Position numbers and translations under genes: made by a program
Part shown: piece after piece, positions 55,001 through 63,245 of the stretch
Position numbering within the stretch: position 1 is the stretch's first letter
How the letters are laid out: each line of letters begins with the position of its first letter
Notes under the pieces: generated by a model
Database searches by the model: none
The model's input: the letters and a program-made list of their open reading frames with translations, nothing else
What the model was told of the DNA's origin: nothing
Source of the DNA: Flavobacteriales bacterium
GTDB lineage: Bacteria; Bacteroidota; Bacteroidia; Flavobacteriales_D; Crocinitomicaceae
Direction: 5' to 3'
DNA length: 64,000 nt
Assembly (NCBI GenBank): GCA_947497485.1
Contig: CANMHB010000002.1
Span: 124,001 to 188,000, forward strand

Positions 55001-57242
55001 AAATAACACCATTGCTGTTTCTACAACTAATTCGTGTGGAAATGACATTCAATTTATCAACGTGACTTACAATAATTGTATTGCTCCTGTTTTGTCAATC
55101 ACACATCCAAGTATTGCAGGAAATACGGTAAACAATGCATCCTACAATTTTGAAGCTGTTGTAGAGAACATTTCGGCTATTTCGGGAATAACGCTTACCC
55201 ATAATGGCAATGTTGTGTCTGGGGCCTCACTTAATAATGGTCAAATTTCTGCAAATATTAATCTTGTTCCTGGATTAAATTCTTTCTCTGTGGCTGCAAT
55301 TAATGCATGTGGAAATGCTGTGAAAACAACAACTGTTAACTACAACAACTGTTCAGCACCTGTTTTGAATATTTTAACCCCATCAACTAATGCTACAACA
55401 GTTACGAGCGCCAATTACACGTTGAGTTTGTCAGCTTCTAACATAGAAAATGTTAGTCAAGTTTCTTTAACTCAGAATGGCACTCTGTTGCAAAATGTTT
55501 CACTTACTAATGGACAAATCACATCTGCAATTACACTTGTTCCGGGCGTTAATAATTTTTATGCTAGCATTAACAACAGCTGTGGTAATGACTCAAAAAA
55601 TTTCTCTATTAATTACGACAACTGCATAGCTCCTTCAGTTACGATTAACAATGTTTCCACTTCAAGACCTACTTACAACTCAAATTATCTTTTCTCAGCT
55701 AATTTGCAGAACATCAATTCATCTCAAGGGATTTCATTAACACTTAATGGGACAAGTATTCAAAATTTTAATTTCGTAAATGGATTGTTGACTGCCAATG
55801 TTGTGCTTAGTCAAGGGTCAAACATTTTTGTAGTTACAGTTCAAAACAGTTGTGGAACCAATAATGCCAGTCTAACAGTTAATTATGAGAATTGCAATAC
55901 ACCAATTATTCATGTTAATACAAATCCAGTTTCGGGATCAACTACAAGTTCAAGCCAAATTAGTTTTTCTGCTCAGATATTGAACTTTAATTCCAATACT
56001 GTTATCGATTTAACTATGAATGGTAATTCAGTGAATAATTTCACCAACAATAATGGCGTTGTAAACTACACTGCGAATCTGCCGATTGGACAGACTTCCA
56101 TCTTGCTTTCTGCCACTAATGGGTGTGGTTCTGATATGAGCACTTATACAATAAATCGTTGTGAAAATGCTACAGCTTCATTGATAAACCCTTCTGCTGA
56201 GTCCACGTTATCGTCAGTTTCAAACCAAACCATTTCGTTCAATATTTCAAATGCGAATCCAAATTCAATTTCCATTTCTCAAAACGGAACTGTTCTCTCC
56301 AATTTCAACCTGATTTCAAATTCGTTTTCTGGGAATGTTAACCTTGTTGAAGGCCTGAATACATTTGTGCTTTCAATCAATACCCCTTGTAATCAAATTA
56401 CAAAAACCATAACCATTACTTATCAACCTGTTTCAAATCAATCAGGAAATAACACGCCAACGAACTTAGGGGGCTCGGGAGCCGATACAACTGGAACACA
56501 TAACAATAATGGCCATGGTAATAACGAAGATGGTGTAGATTCTTCAAACCCTGGTCAGGGATCTGGCGGTCCAAATGGGCAAACAGATACAAATGGAGGA
56601 GTTGACGATGAAAATGGAAATGGTGGTAACACCAATTCAAATCAATCAGGAAGCAACGCACCAACGAATGTGGGTGGTTCAGGGGCTGACACAACAGGAA
56701 CGCATAACAATAATGGCCATGGGAACAACACAGATGGTATAGACTCTTCAAATCCTGGTCAAGGATCTGGCGGTCCAAATGGGCAAACAGATACGAATGG
56801 CGGAGTAGACGATGAAAATGGAAATGGAGGAAGCACTACGCCTACAAATAATGGTGGCTCGACAAATCAAGGAGGAAGTAATACCCCTACAAACAACGGT
56901 GGCTCGACAAATCAAGGAGGAAGTAATACCCCTACAAACAACGGTGGTTCAACAAATTCCTCAGGAACGAATTCAAATTCGGGAAATCAAAACAATGGTG
57001 GAGGGAAAAACTCAAATAGTAACGGATCTGAAAATAATTCTCCTAATTCAAATAAACAAAACCCTCAGAACAAATCAAATCAAAATAAACCTGTTCCAGT
57101 CGTAAAAGACGGAAAAAAGGATATACCTAAAACCGACCCTAAGAAAAATGAAACGGATACGTCCAAAACAAACAAAAAAGAAACGCCAAAAGAGCCTATA
57201 AATCCAGTGAAAAAAACAAATGTTAAAGGAGGGGGTAGATAA
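52074..57242 (+). CDS. giant secreted protein: barrel-like head, 13 Ig-like repeats, low-complexity tail
   Basis: A 1722-residue exported protein (signal MKNIYIVLFLLFSSFINAQ). Residues ~20-265 resemble a small outer-membrane beta-barrel (WFWGLNLGGTWQTTDV ... LGFGLGYHIRKRTTIGFEH ... YHYTSLYLKFRLRA). From ~283 to ~1455 come 13 repeats of ~85-90 residues. Each repeat opens with NC-x-xP-I and closes with an N-x-CG-D motif and NYNNC, so each probably has one disulfide. The tail is Gly/Asn/Ser-rich with exact repeats, then Lys/Pro-rich, and ends NVKGGGR. No T9SS domain is present. It probably sits on the surface as an adhesin or stalk; this is inference from architecture. Confidence 0.82.
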   Translation: MKNIYIVLFLLFSSFINAQKVDYDQSSKWFWGLNLGGTWQTTDVSNKTGAGWGIIIGKSYNYNYGKPFSFDIRARYLNGNWYGQDSDSSKLSGLEKGSALYGYQNGLGYTYHNYKSNVHRLALELAIHLNALTQRTGLDPYVFGGVGITWNRTYGNLTDSSNLLTSPTLYNYTQNGISNISFDNSYETALDGYSNYRANFMPSLGFGLGYHIRKRTTIGFEHKTTFTLKDNFDAVNSTLPRSKNDLYHYTSLYLKFRLRARGSVGGSSTNNNTNLNTSCPLPIINIISQNNQTTNQGVFKIQATISNVSSSNFIKLTGANNLQLPFIYNSATKNFEATINLTQGANTFYIKADNNCGNDNKSITINYNNCSLPSGSFTNPINGQVSVQSPNYVISALLNGIQNASNIAIYQNGTKLITQSFNVNSGVVQANVILQAGVNNFRIDLTNACGTSSLTTTVNYNNCIAPNIQVTSPSSSGSTVGSSNYYLTAQISNFGSGNTQVTLNGVNLTNYTNNNGQLQVPLNLSIGNNTITIRTTNNCGTDSETTTINYQNCSAPIITINQPSMNAISNVALATLKAKVENAANKQSIQVLLNNINVPVFSYNANTKMVEANLTLIPGSNTITISSTNSCGSDIETITLNYDNCKAPIVDITNTTNQTQNTNAYVLNATVQNMPSTDGLVLTQNGTVVNYSYVNGVLSSAVSLLPGVNTFKLSATRSCGNSSETIVVNYNDCIAPSVSILNPAGAGLTVNNSNFIFKAIAINITNNQQIDFKFNGQTLPVTLNNGQIEANVTLINGNNSFSIKVSNTCGNDSKTSSVNLVNCVPPQISVNNPISNNTTVTNSVFTYQATISGINSASGISFKQNGQTKPFNFSNGILSASITLVAGNNNISISATNDCGVDIETSAIIYDNCVPPVITFTNPNQLNITTTNSQFNIQAQITNSTSQGITLTQNGISKTFNFSNNVFTSLLTLIPGNNTIAVSTTNSCGNDIQFINVTYNNCIAPVLSITHPSIAGNTVNNASYNFEAVVENISAISGITLTHNGNVVSGASLNNGQISANINLVPGLNSFSVAAINACGNAVKTTTVNYNNCSAPVLNILTPSTNATTVTSANYTLSLSASNIENVSQVSLTQNGTLLQNVSLTNGQITSAITLVPGVNNFYASINNSCGNDSKNFSINYDNCIAPSVTINNVSTSRPTYNSNYLFSANLQNINSSQGISLTLNGTSIQNFNFVNGLLTANVVLSQGSNIFVVTVQNSCGTNNASLTVNYENCNTPIIHVNTNPVSGSTTSSSQISFSAQILNFNSNTVIDLTMNGNSVNNFTNNNGVVNYTANLPIGQTSILLSATNGCGSDMSTYTINRCENATASLINPSAESTLSSVSNQTISFNISNANPNSISISQNGTVLSNFNLISNSFSGNVNLVEGLNTFVLSINTPCNQITKTITITYQPVSNQSGNNTPTNLGGSGADTTGTHNNNGHGNNEDGVDSSNPGQGSGGPNGQTDTNGGVDDENGNGGNTNSNQSGSNAPTNVGGSGADTTGTHNNNGHGNNTDGIDSSNPGQGSGGPNGQTDTNGGVDDENGNGGSTTPTNNGGSTNQGGSNTPTNNGGSTNQGGSNTPTNNGGSTNSSGTNSNSGNQNNGGGKNSNSNGSENNSPNSNKQNPQNKSNQNKPVPVVKDGKKDIPKTDPKKNETDTSKTNKKETPKEPINPVKKTNVKGGGR
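56433..56963 (+). repeat. in-gene tandem repeats coding the Gly/Asn-rich tail
   Basis: Two 204-bp units (56433-56636 and 56637-56840; 68 residues each, starting SNQSG and containing GADTTGTHNNNGHGNN), then three 45-bp units (56829-56873, 56874-56918, 56919-56963) coding GSNTPTNNGGSTNQG. All lengths are multiples of three, so copy-number change keeps the frame. Confidence 0.9.
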
Positions 57243-57253
57243 GCCCCCTTTTT
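57231..57253 (+). terminator. terminator overlapping the stop of the giant protein gene
   Basis: GGGGG (57231-57235) pairs with CCCCC (57244-57248), with the TAG-containing loop between, followed by five T. The reading frame's TAA stop lies in the loop. Confidence 0.65.
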
Positions 57254-57315
57254 CATTCAATTAGACTTTCATTTTTGCAGTTTTCTTACTATCTTCGCGG
57301 TCTTAAAAAAACAAA

Positions 57316-59559
57316 ATGGCAATTATTGGTAAAATTCGAAATAACTCTGCGATAATAATCATAGCATTTGTAATCGTTGGTATTGCAATGTTATATGAAT
57401 CATTTAAAACCGCTAACCCGAACTTTTCTCTCTTCGGTGATAATACAGAATATGGAATAGGAACAGTATACGGAGAAAAAGTTGATGCAAATAAATACAG
57501 CCAAATTAGTGCTCGTGTTCAAGACCAAGATAGAATACAGGCACAACAACAACAAAAAGAGTTTGGAGATAAGGAAATCGAGTCCTCGAATGACAAATCA
57601 TGGAACTTTATGGTAGACTCGCTTATTCTTAGTCAAGAATACAACGAACTCGGAATAAGCGTTTCAGATCGTGAATTCAATTCGTATTTGATGGCAATGG
57701 ACGGGTTTACTGTTTTACAGGATTTAGCGCAATTTTTCACTGATTCTTTAACGGGAACAATCACTGAACAATCTACTATTAAAGGAAGACAAAAGTTACA
57801 GGCAACTTTAACTCAATTAAAAACCAATAAAGACCCACAAGCTGTTCAACAATGGAATAGTACGAAGCAATATTATACTGATCGCAGAAAACAAGAAAAA
57901 TATTTTAACTTATTGTCTCAAGGCGTTTATGTAACAAAATTAGAGGCTGAACATGAATATCATTCTAACAACGAAAAGAAAAACATCTCATTTGTCTTTC
58001 GTCGCTATTCAGAAATTAACGACGCTGACGTGAAGATTAAAGATTCAGAGTTGAGAGCCTTTTATGATGAACATAAATCCGATTCAAAATATGCTATTAG
58101 ATCTGCAAGTCGTGAAGTTAGAATGTTTGATGTTGTTATAGCTCCGTCTAAAAAAGACTCTTTAACTAGCAAGCGTTTTATGGTTAACATTAAATCACAA
58201 TTTCAGAAATCGACAAACGACTCTATTTTTGTAATGAAAAACAGCTACAATAAAATGTATGTTGGTGATAAGCGTGCTACAGCAGTTCCAGAAGGCAACG
58301 AAAAGGCAAATCGTTTTCAAACTTACCCTAAAACACTTGACACCATTTTCAAGGTTGCCAAAGTTGGACAAGTAGTAGGTCCTTATTTTTCGGGTGAAAA
58401 TATTTTCGTTTCTAAAGTAATAGGTTTTACTCCTTCCAAACTTTCAGCTAGACATATTTTGATTGCAGCAGACAAGTCCAAGGATGCTAAATTTATTGAG
58501 GGGAAGAAAAAAATGGCTGACAGTCTATTGAAACTGATTAACAAGGACAACTTTACATCGTTTGTAGAAAAATTCTCAGAGGATCCAGGTTCTAAAACCA
58601 ATGGCGGTAAGTATGAGAACTTCTTAGAAGGAGAAATGGTTAAAGAATTTAGTGATTTTTGTGCAACTCAAGCTATTGGAAAAATTGGTGTTGTTAAAAC
58701 AGATTTTGGTTTTCATATCATCGAAGTATTAGATAGATCAACCGATAAGTTGCCTCTTTTAGTTTCTGTTTCACAACCTTTTAAGGCTTCCGAAGCCACG
58801 ATCTCAAATAAGGAAAGTGAAGTAACTGAAATACTTTACAAACTAGATCGGCAAATTTCCAAAGAATCTGATCCCTTGAAAAAAATTGCGCTTTTTGACA
58901 CGATTGTTACAAGAGCAAAGAAATTTCCGAGACCAATTCAGATAGAGGATAATAGTGCTAAAGTTTATGGCTTTACAACTTCGTTAGCAGCTGATAAAAT
59001 TCTTGAATTAGCCTATGGGCCTAATGCTGAGGTAGGAACTTTAACCTCTTACCCTATTAAAGACAAAGATAAATATGTAATTGCAATGGTTTCATCCATT
59101 AAAGAAAAAGGAGAACCAAAGTTTGAGGATGTAAAAGCACAAATGGAACGCGATTTAATTGAAGAGAAAAAAGCAAAGCGATTAATTAATCAAATGTCTA
59201 AACTAAAAAGTCTGGATAAGCTAGCAAAAGCAGGTAACACAACTGTTATGCAAGCTGAGGTAACATTTGGAGCTCCACAAATCAATAATGCTGGATATGA
59301 ACCAGAAATAGTTGGAGCATTATTTTCTGCTATTAAAGATAAAAAGCGAACCTTACCATTAAAAGGAAAAAACGGTGTTTATGTTATCGTTGTTAATAAA
59401 ACAACGAAAGCGCCGTCCACCGCAAACTATAATGTCGAAAGAGATCAACTATTAAACGCTGTAAAAGGGTCCATTCAGTCTCAGGCGTTGGCGGCACTTA
59501 GAAAAAAAGCCGACGTAGTTGATAATCGGAAACTTTTTGATCTGCGCGTAAGATTGTAA
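57316..59559 (+). CDS. membrane-anchored peptidylprolyl isomerase (PpiD/SurA-like)
   Basis: A 747-residue periplasmic folding factor. A single N-terminal membrane helix (SAIIIIAFVIVGIAMLYESF, ~10-29) anchors it. A SurA_N-like region (~50-230) is followed by a parvulin domain at ~375-475 (LSARHILIAADKSKD ... EDPGSKTNGGKYENFLEG ... VKTDFGFHIIEVLDR). A second, divergent parvulin-like domain may lie at ~495-600. It assists folding of outer-membrane and secreted proteins. TATCTTCG upstream (57291-57298) may be its -7 box. Length is normal for the Bacteroidetes PpiD-like family. Confidence 0.92.
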   Translation: MAIIGKIRNNSAIIIIAFVIVGIAMLYESFKTANPNFSLFGDNTEYGIGTVYGEKVDANKYSQISARVQDQDRIQAQQQQKEFGDKEIESSNDKSWNFMVDSLILSQEYNELGISVSDREFNSYLMAMDGFTVLQDLAQFFTDSLTGTITEQSTIKGRQKLQATLTQLKTNKDPQAVQQWNSTKQYYTDRRKQEKYFNLLSQGVYVTKLEAEHEYHSNNEKKNISFVFRRYSEINDADVKIKDSELRAFYDEHKSDSKYAIRSASREVRMFDVVIAPSKKDSLTSKRFMVNIKSQFQKSTNDSIFVMKNSYNKMYVGDKRATAVPEGNEKANRFQTYPKTLDTIFKVAKVGQVVGPYFSGENIFVSKVIGFTPSKLSARHILIAADKSKDAKFIEGKKKMADSLLKLINKDNFTSFVEKFSEDPGSKTNGGKYENFLEGEMVKEFSDFCATQAIGKIGVVKTDFGFHIIEVLDRSTDKLPLLVSVSQPFKASEATISNKESEVTEILYKLDRQISKESDPLKKIALFDTIVTRAKKFPRPIQIEDNSAKVYGFTTSLAADKILELAYGPNAEVGTLTSYPIKDKDKYVIAMVSSIKEKGEPKFEDVKAQMERDLIEEKKAKRLINQMSKLKSLDKLAKAGNTTVMQAEVTFGAPQINNAGYEPEIVGALFSAIKDKKRTLPLKGKNGVYVIVVNKTTKAPSTANYNVERDQLLNAVKGSIQSQALAALRKKADVVDNRKLFDLRVRL

Positions 59560-59574
59560 TTTGCTTTTTACAAG

Positions 59575-60141
59575 ATGCTAAAAGCAGAAATCCGAAAAAC
59601 AATTAAAGAACGAAGAAAGTTTGTTGCGCCGTTTGAGCTCAATAAAATTTCTGAAGCTTGTACTAAAATTGTTTTGGAGCGCTTTGATTTCCAAGGTAAA
59701 ATAGTTAGTATTTTTCTCCCTATTGAAAAACAAAAGGAAATCAATACCTATGAATTAATGGAAGAAATTGTATCTCGTGGTGGAACAATTGCCTTATCTA
59801 AATCTGACTTTAACAACCATACACTTGTTCACTACAAATACGAAAAAACGTCTCAATTGGAAGTTAATTCTTTTGGGATTCCCGAACCTAAGTTCGGGGA
59901 AGAAATTCCAGAAGTTAAACTAGATTTTGTGTTTGTCCCTCTCCTTGCAATTAATAATCGGGGACATCGCGTTGGCTATGGAAAAGGATTTTACGATAAG
60001 TTATTGGCAAAATGTAAACCTACTTGTGTATTCATTGGTCTCAATATTTTCGATGAATTTGTTGTCATCGATGATATTAATTCTTTAGATATAGCTATTC
60101 ATTATTGCATTACACCTGGTGGTTTCTATGATTTCCGATAA
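59575..60141 (+). CDS. 5-formyltetrahydrofolate cyclo-ligase
   Basis: A 188-residue cytoplasmic enzyme that converts 5-formyl-THF to 5,10-methenyl-THF with ATP. The N-terminal basic helix RKTIKERRKFVAP and the ATP-binding motif RVGYGKGFYDKLLAK are diagnostic. It begins 15 bases after the isomerase stop, so it is probably co-transcribed with it. Normal length. Confidence 0.93.
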   Translation: MLKAEIRKTIKERRKFVAPFELNKISEACTKIVLERFDFQGKIVSIFLPIEKQKEINTYELMEEIVSRGGTIALSKSDFNNHTLVHYKYEKTSQLEVNSFGIPEPKFGEEIPEVKLDFVFVPLLAINNRGHRVGYGKGFYDKLLAKCKPTCVFIGLNIFDEFVVIDDINSLDIAIHYCITPGGFYDFR

Positions 60142-60164
60142 AAACAGTCAAGGAAACCGAAACC

Positions 60165-60911
60165 TTAATTACGGATAATTACCTTTCGAGTGAATGATTT
60201 TTTTCCAGGGACATCAAAAACAAGGAAGTAAATTCCTCCATTGAAATCTGAAACATTCAATTTTTTCGATGAACCGATATTCTCTTTAAGAACGGTTGCC
60301 CCAAAAACATCAACCATTCTCAAAGAAGCAGACTCTATCCCTGTCATTGTAATTTGAATGTAATCGGTTGCTGGGTTTGGAACGATGGAAACGTTAATAT
60401 CTTCCTTAACTGGTTTTAAAGACGCTGTAAAATCAACCTGAACATCAACGGAGTCTTGAAAACTTACACCATCTGATGAAACGTAATAACGATATAAGGC
60501 TTGGCCACTTGTGAGGTCATCAGGATTAATTTCTGCTTTCAATTTTCCATATTCACCAACGGCAACATCGAAAATATCAGCAATTGGAGAGTTCCAAGGG
60601 TTTAAATTACTTGCGCCATAACAACCACCAGCCAATGTGTTTGTTGAATGACCCCAGCAAAGCTGGTCGGACCATCCTGCAGGAACGTTAAGTCGTTTAC
60701 GTGTAACAATCCATTGCTGAGTTTGATTTGTATTGTTTATAAAATTAAGATTGATGTCAAATAAATCAGGGACGGGAGCTGCAACTTGATATACAGAGCC
60801 AGAAAGATCAGTGGTTGTTCCATTTAAAACTACAGAAATTCCATTTGGACTCTGAGCAAATAATTTTATGCCTGACACAAGGAAAATCGACAAAAAAATC
60901 AAATTTTTCAT
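60165..60911 (-). CDS. T9SS cargo protein with type A sorting domain
   Basis: A 248-residue exported protein. Signal peptide MKNLIFLSIFLVSGIKLFAQ; a beta-rich domain at ~25-160 (TQQWIVTRKRLNVPAGWSDQ, GVSFQDSVDVQVDF) similar to cell-surface Ig-like folds; and a C-terminal T9SS type A sorting domain at ~175-248 with SIVPNPATDYIQI, GATVLKENIG and GGIYFLVFDVPGKKSFTRKV. The sorting domain directs secretion through the type IX system, which is known only in Bacteroidetes. The role of the cargo is unknown. Its promoter is a perfect match (60935-60965). Confidence 0.9.
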   Translation of the reverse strand: MKNLIFLSIFLVSGIKLFAQSPNGISVVLNGTTTDLSGSVYQVAAPVPDLFDINLNFINNTNQTQQWIVTRKRLNVPAGWSDQLCWGHSTNTLAGGCYGASNLNPWNSPIADIFDVAVGEYGKLKAEINPDDLTSGQALYRYYVSSDGVSFQDSVDVQVDFTASLKPVKEDINVSIVPNPATDYIQITMTGIESASLRMVDVFGATVLKENIGSSKKLNVSDFNGGIYFLVFDVPGKKSFTRKVIIRN

Positions 60912-60934
60912 TTAGACAGTTTTAGTTTAGATAA

Positions 60935-60965
60935 CAAATATATAAAAATAAAGGAACAAAACAAA
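60935..60965 (-). promoter_or_regulatory. complete Bacteroidetes promoter of the T9SS cargo gene
   Basis: On the minus strand: TTTG (60965-60962), exactly 19 bases, TATATTTG (60942-60935), 23 bases before the ATG. Confidence 0.85.
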
Positions 60966-61001
60966 TTTTAAGTGTGATTAATGAAAACAACACTTTTTTT
61001 T

Positions 61002-61009
61002 TACCTTTG
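61002..61009 (+). promoter_or_regulatory. TAnnTTTG -7 box of the thioredoxin-like operon
   Basis: TACCTTTG, 42 bases before ATG 61052. It lies inside the track ORF, showing that the upstream ATG at 60974 is not the start. Confidence 0.55.
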
Positions 61010-61051
61010 ATTTTCGGCAGGGTTTTTGAAAATCACCGAACTAAAAATTTT

Positions 61052-61573
61052 ATGACTATGAAAAAATCTGTTTTTCTGAGCTTGTTTTTAGCCATTGCTT
61101 TATTTTCGATAGCTCAAAATGAAGCCGACCACGCATTAGAAACAAAAAAAATTCCTTCTGTTAAACTAAAAGACATGAAGGGTAAGGTTGTTAATACGGC
61201 TGAATTAGGTTTAGAGGGCCCTGTTGTCTTTAGCTTTTGGGCAACTTGGTGTGCCCCATGCAAGAAAGAATTAAATACCATTCATGATTTATATGGAGAT
61301 TGGCAAGAAGAAACAGGTGTTACTCTTGTCGCCGTTTCAATCGATGACGAAAAAACTAAAAGTCAAGTCCCTGTATATGTGAATGGTAAAGCATGGGATT
61401 ATATGGTTTTGATGGATCCGAACGGAGACTTCAAGAGAGCGATGGGCGTAAACAATGTCCCTCATACATTTTTAGTTGATAAAGAAGGTAATATTGTTTA
61501 TTCGCACAATAATTATGCACCAGGTGATGAAGAAAAACTTTACCAGGAAATTAAAAAATTAACCGGTAAATAA
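61052..61573 (+). CDS. periplasmic TlpA-like thioredoxin
   Basis: The track ORF begins at 60974, but the promoter box and signal peptide (MTMKKSVFLSLFLAIALFSIAQ) place the start at 61052 or 61058 (about 173 residues). The thioredoxin fold has the active site FWATWCAPCKKELN and cis-proline region VNNVPHTFLVDKEG. WCAPC is typical of TlpA/ResA-type reductants acting on exported cysteine proteins or cytochromes. It is the first gene of an operon with a DUF6029 protein and an Omp28-like lipoprotein that has its own CxxC. Confidence 0.92.
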   Translation: MTMKKSVFLSLFLAIALFSIAQNEADHALETKKIPSVKLKDMKGKVVNTAELGLEGPVVFSFWATWCAPCKKELNTIHDLYGDWQEETGVTLVAVSIDDEKTKSQVPVYVNGKAWDYMVLMDPNGDFKRAMGVNNVPHTFLVDKEGNIVYSHNNYAPGDEEKLYQEIKKLTGK

Positions 61574-61578
61574 AACGA

Positions 61579-63243
61579 ATGCCAAAACAACTATTCCGAA
61601 TTCTACTTTTTTTACTTTCGGTCCATGCATTTGGACAAGGAAACTTAACCGGAAATATTGAGTCAACATTTCAATATTTGAATGAAGACTCGATTATTGG
61701 AGCAAATCAACCAGCAGAAAAAGGGTTGATTAATTCGTACATGAATGTGTTTTACACTTATGGTAATTTTAAGGCAGGGATGCGCCTTGAATCATATTTA
61801 CCTCGTATTCAAGGTTATCCTAATCGCTTTGATGGTACGGGAATCGGGATGCGTTATGTTGGATATGCTAATGATTTCGTAGATGTTACTCTTGGGTCTT
61901 TCTATGAACAATTCGGAACAGGATTATCGCTGCGAGCATATGAAGACCGCGCATTGGGATACGACAACTTACTTGATGGTGCTCGATTGATTGTTCGTCC
62001 GGCGAAAGGGGTTGTTTTGAAAGGGGTTTATGGTTACCAACGTTTATCCTTTCAACAAGGAAAGATTGTTCATGGCGCAGGAATAGTTCGTGGAATCGAT
62101 GCTGAAATTCATTTAAACGAGACGTTCCAAAAACTGGATTCAATGCCGCTTGACATTGTAATCGGAGGTTCTTTTGTTAGCAAATATCAGAAAGATGATG
62201 ACGAACAATATATTTTACCAGAAAATGTCGCGACATATGGCGGTCGTGCCAAAATAAGATACAAGGACGTCTTTTTTGATGCGGAGTATGTTATCAAAGA
62301 ACAAGATCCTTCATCTGACAATAACAAAATATTCAACTATGGTCATGCCGCTGTTTTTAATCTTGGATACACCACAAAAGGACTTGGCGTCTTATTTTCT
62401 GGAAAGTCAGTTGATAATATGAGTTATCGCTCGGATCGCAACAAAGATTTGCAGGATTTATTTATTAATTATTTGCCTTCTCTTAATAAAACGCACACAT
62501 ACAATTTGGTGGCTACATTATATCCATACGCTACTCAACCGTTAGGGGAGGTGGCTTATCAAGCGGATATATTATATACCTTCAAAAAAGGATCACTTCT
62601 TGGTGGAAAATACGGGTTGACCATTGGCGCAAATTACTCCACAACGTTTCGTCCTGTTCAACATACGAGTGGGGTCAATCTGTTAGATTCTACTCGTGTA
62701 ACTTATCAAACAAATCCATTTGATAAAAGCGATTCGTTGTACTGGGAAGATATCAATTTCAATATTACCAAGAAGTTTTCGAAGAAGTTCAGCATGATCG
62801 CAAGCTATTACAGCATAAAAATTAACAACGATGTTGCGAAAATCTCAAATGATGCAGTTGGTATAATTCATGCAAATATTGGTGTATTAGAGTTGGCCTA
62901 CAAAGTAAATACCAAACATTCTTTGAGAATGGAGTTACAAGGTTTATTTGTTCAAAAGGAAAATGGAGCAATTAAAGATAAAGGAAATTGGGCAACAGCA
63001 CTCATTGAATATTCTATATCACCAAACTATTTCTTTAGTTTCATGAATCAATACAATTATGGAAATCCAGATACGGGCAAACGCGTTAATTATCCTATTT
63101 TTACTTGTGGATATATTCGCGATGCAACAAGATTTATGATTTCTTATGGTAGACAGCGTGCGGGATTGTTCTGTGTGGGCGGTGTTTGTCGTTTTGTTCC
63201 AGCTTCAAATGGTTTGACCTTAAGTTTTACGCAAAGTTTTTAA
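61579..63243 (+). CDS. DUF6029 outer-membrane beta-barrel protein
   Basis: A 554-residue exported protein starting 5 bases after the thioredoxin stop. Signal peptide LLFLLSVHAFGQ, then many amphipathic strands (GTGIGMRYVGYANDFVDVTL, KGVVLKGVYGYQRLSFQQG) and a final aromatic residue (LSFTQSF at the C-end), as in outer-membrane barrels. It resembles the DUF6029 family of Bacteroidetes. Function is unknown. The tight operon with a thioredoxin and an Omp28-like protein suggests a shared surface or redox role. Confidence 0.82.
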   Translation: MPKQLFRILLFLLSVHAFGQGNLTGNIESTFQYLNEDSIIGANQPAEKGLINSYMNVFYTYGNFKAGMRLESYLPRIQGYPNRFDGTGIGMRYVGYANDFVDVTLGSFYEQFGTGLSLRAYEDRALGYDNLLDGARLIVRPAKGVVLKGVYGYQRLSFQQGKIVHGAGIVRGIDAEIHLNETFQKLDSMPLDIVIGGSFVSKYQKDDDEQYILPENVATYGGRAKIRYKDVFFDAEYVIKEQDPSSDNNKIFNYGHAAVFNLGYTTKGLGVLFSGKSVDNMSYRSDRNKDLQDLFINYLPSLNKTHTYNLVATLYPYATQPLGEVAYQADILYTFKKGSLLGGKYGLTIGANYSTTFRPVQHTSGVNLLDSTRVTYQTNPFDKSDSLYWEDINFNITKKFSKKFSMIASYYSIKINNDVAKISNDAVGIIHANIGVLELAYKVNTKHSLRMELQGLFVQKENGAIKDKGNWATALIEYSISPNYFFSFMNQYNYGNPDTGKRVNYPIFTCGYIRDATRFMISYGRQRAGLFCVGGVCRFVPASNGLTLSFTQSF

Positions 63244-63245
63244 AT

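Noticed and set aside
56416-57105. Antisense and +2-frame ORFs (120 aa and 97 aa) in the repeat tail
   Set aside because: They mirror the low-complexity repeats of the real gene and have no independent coding features.
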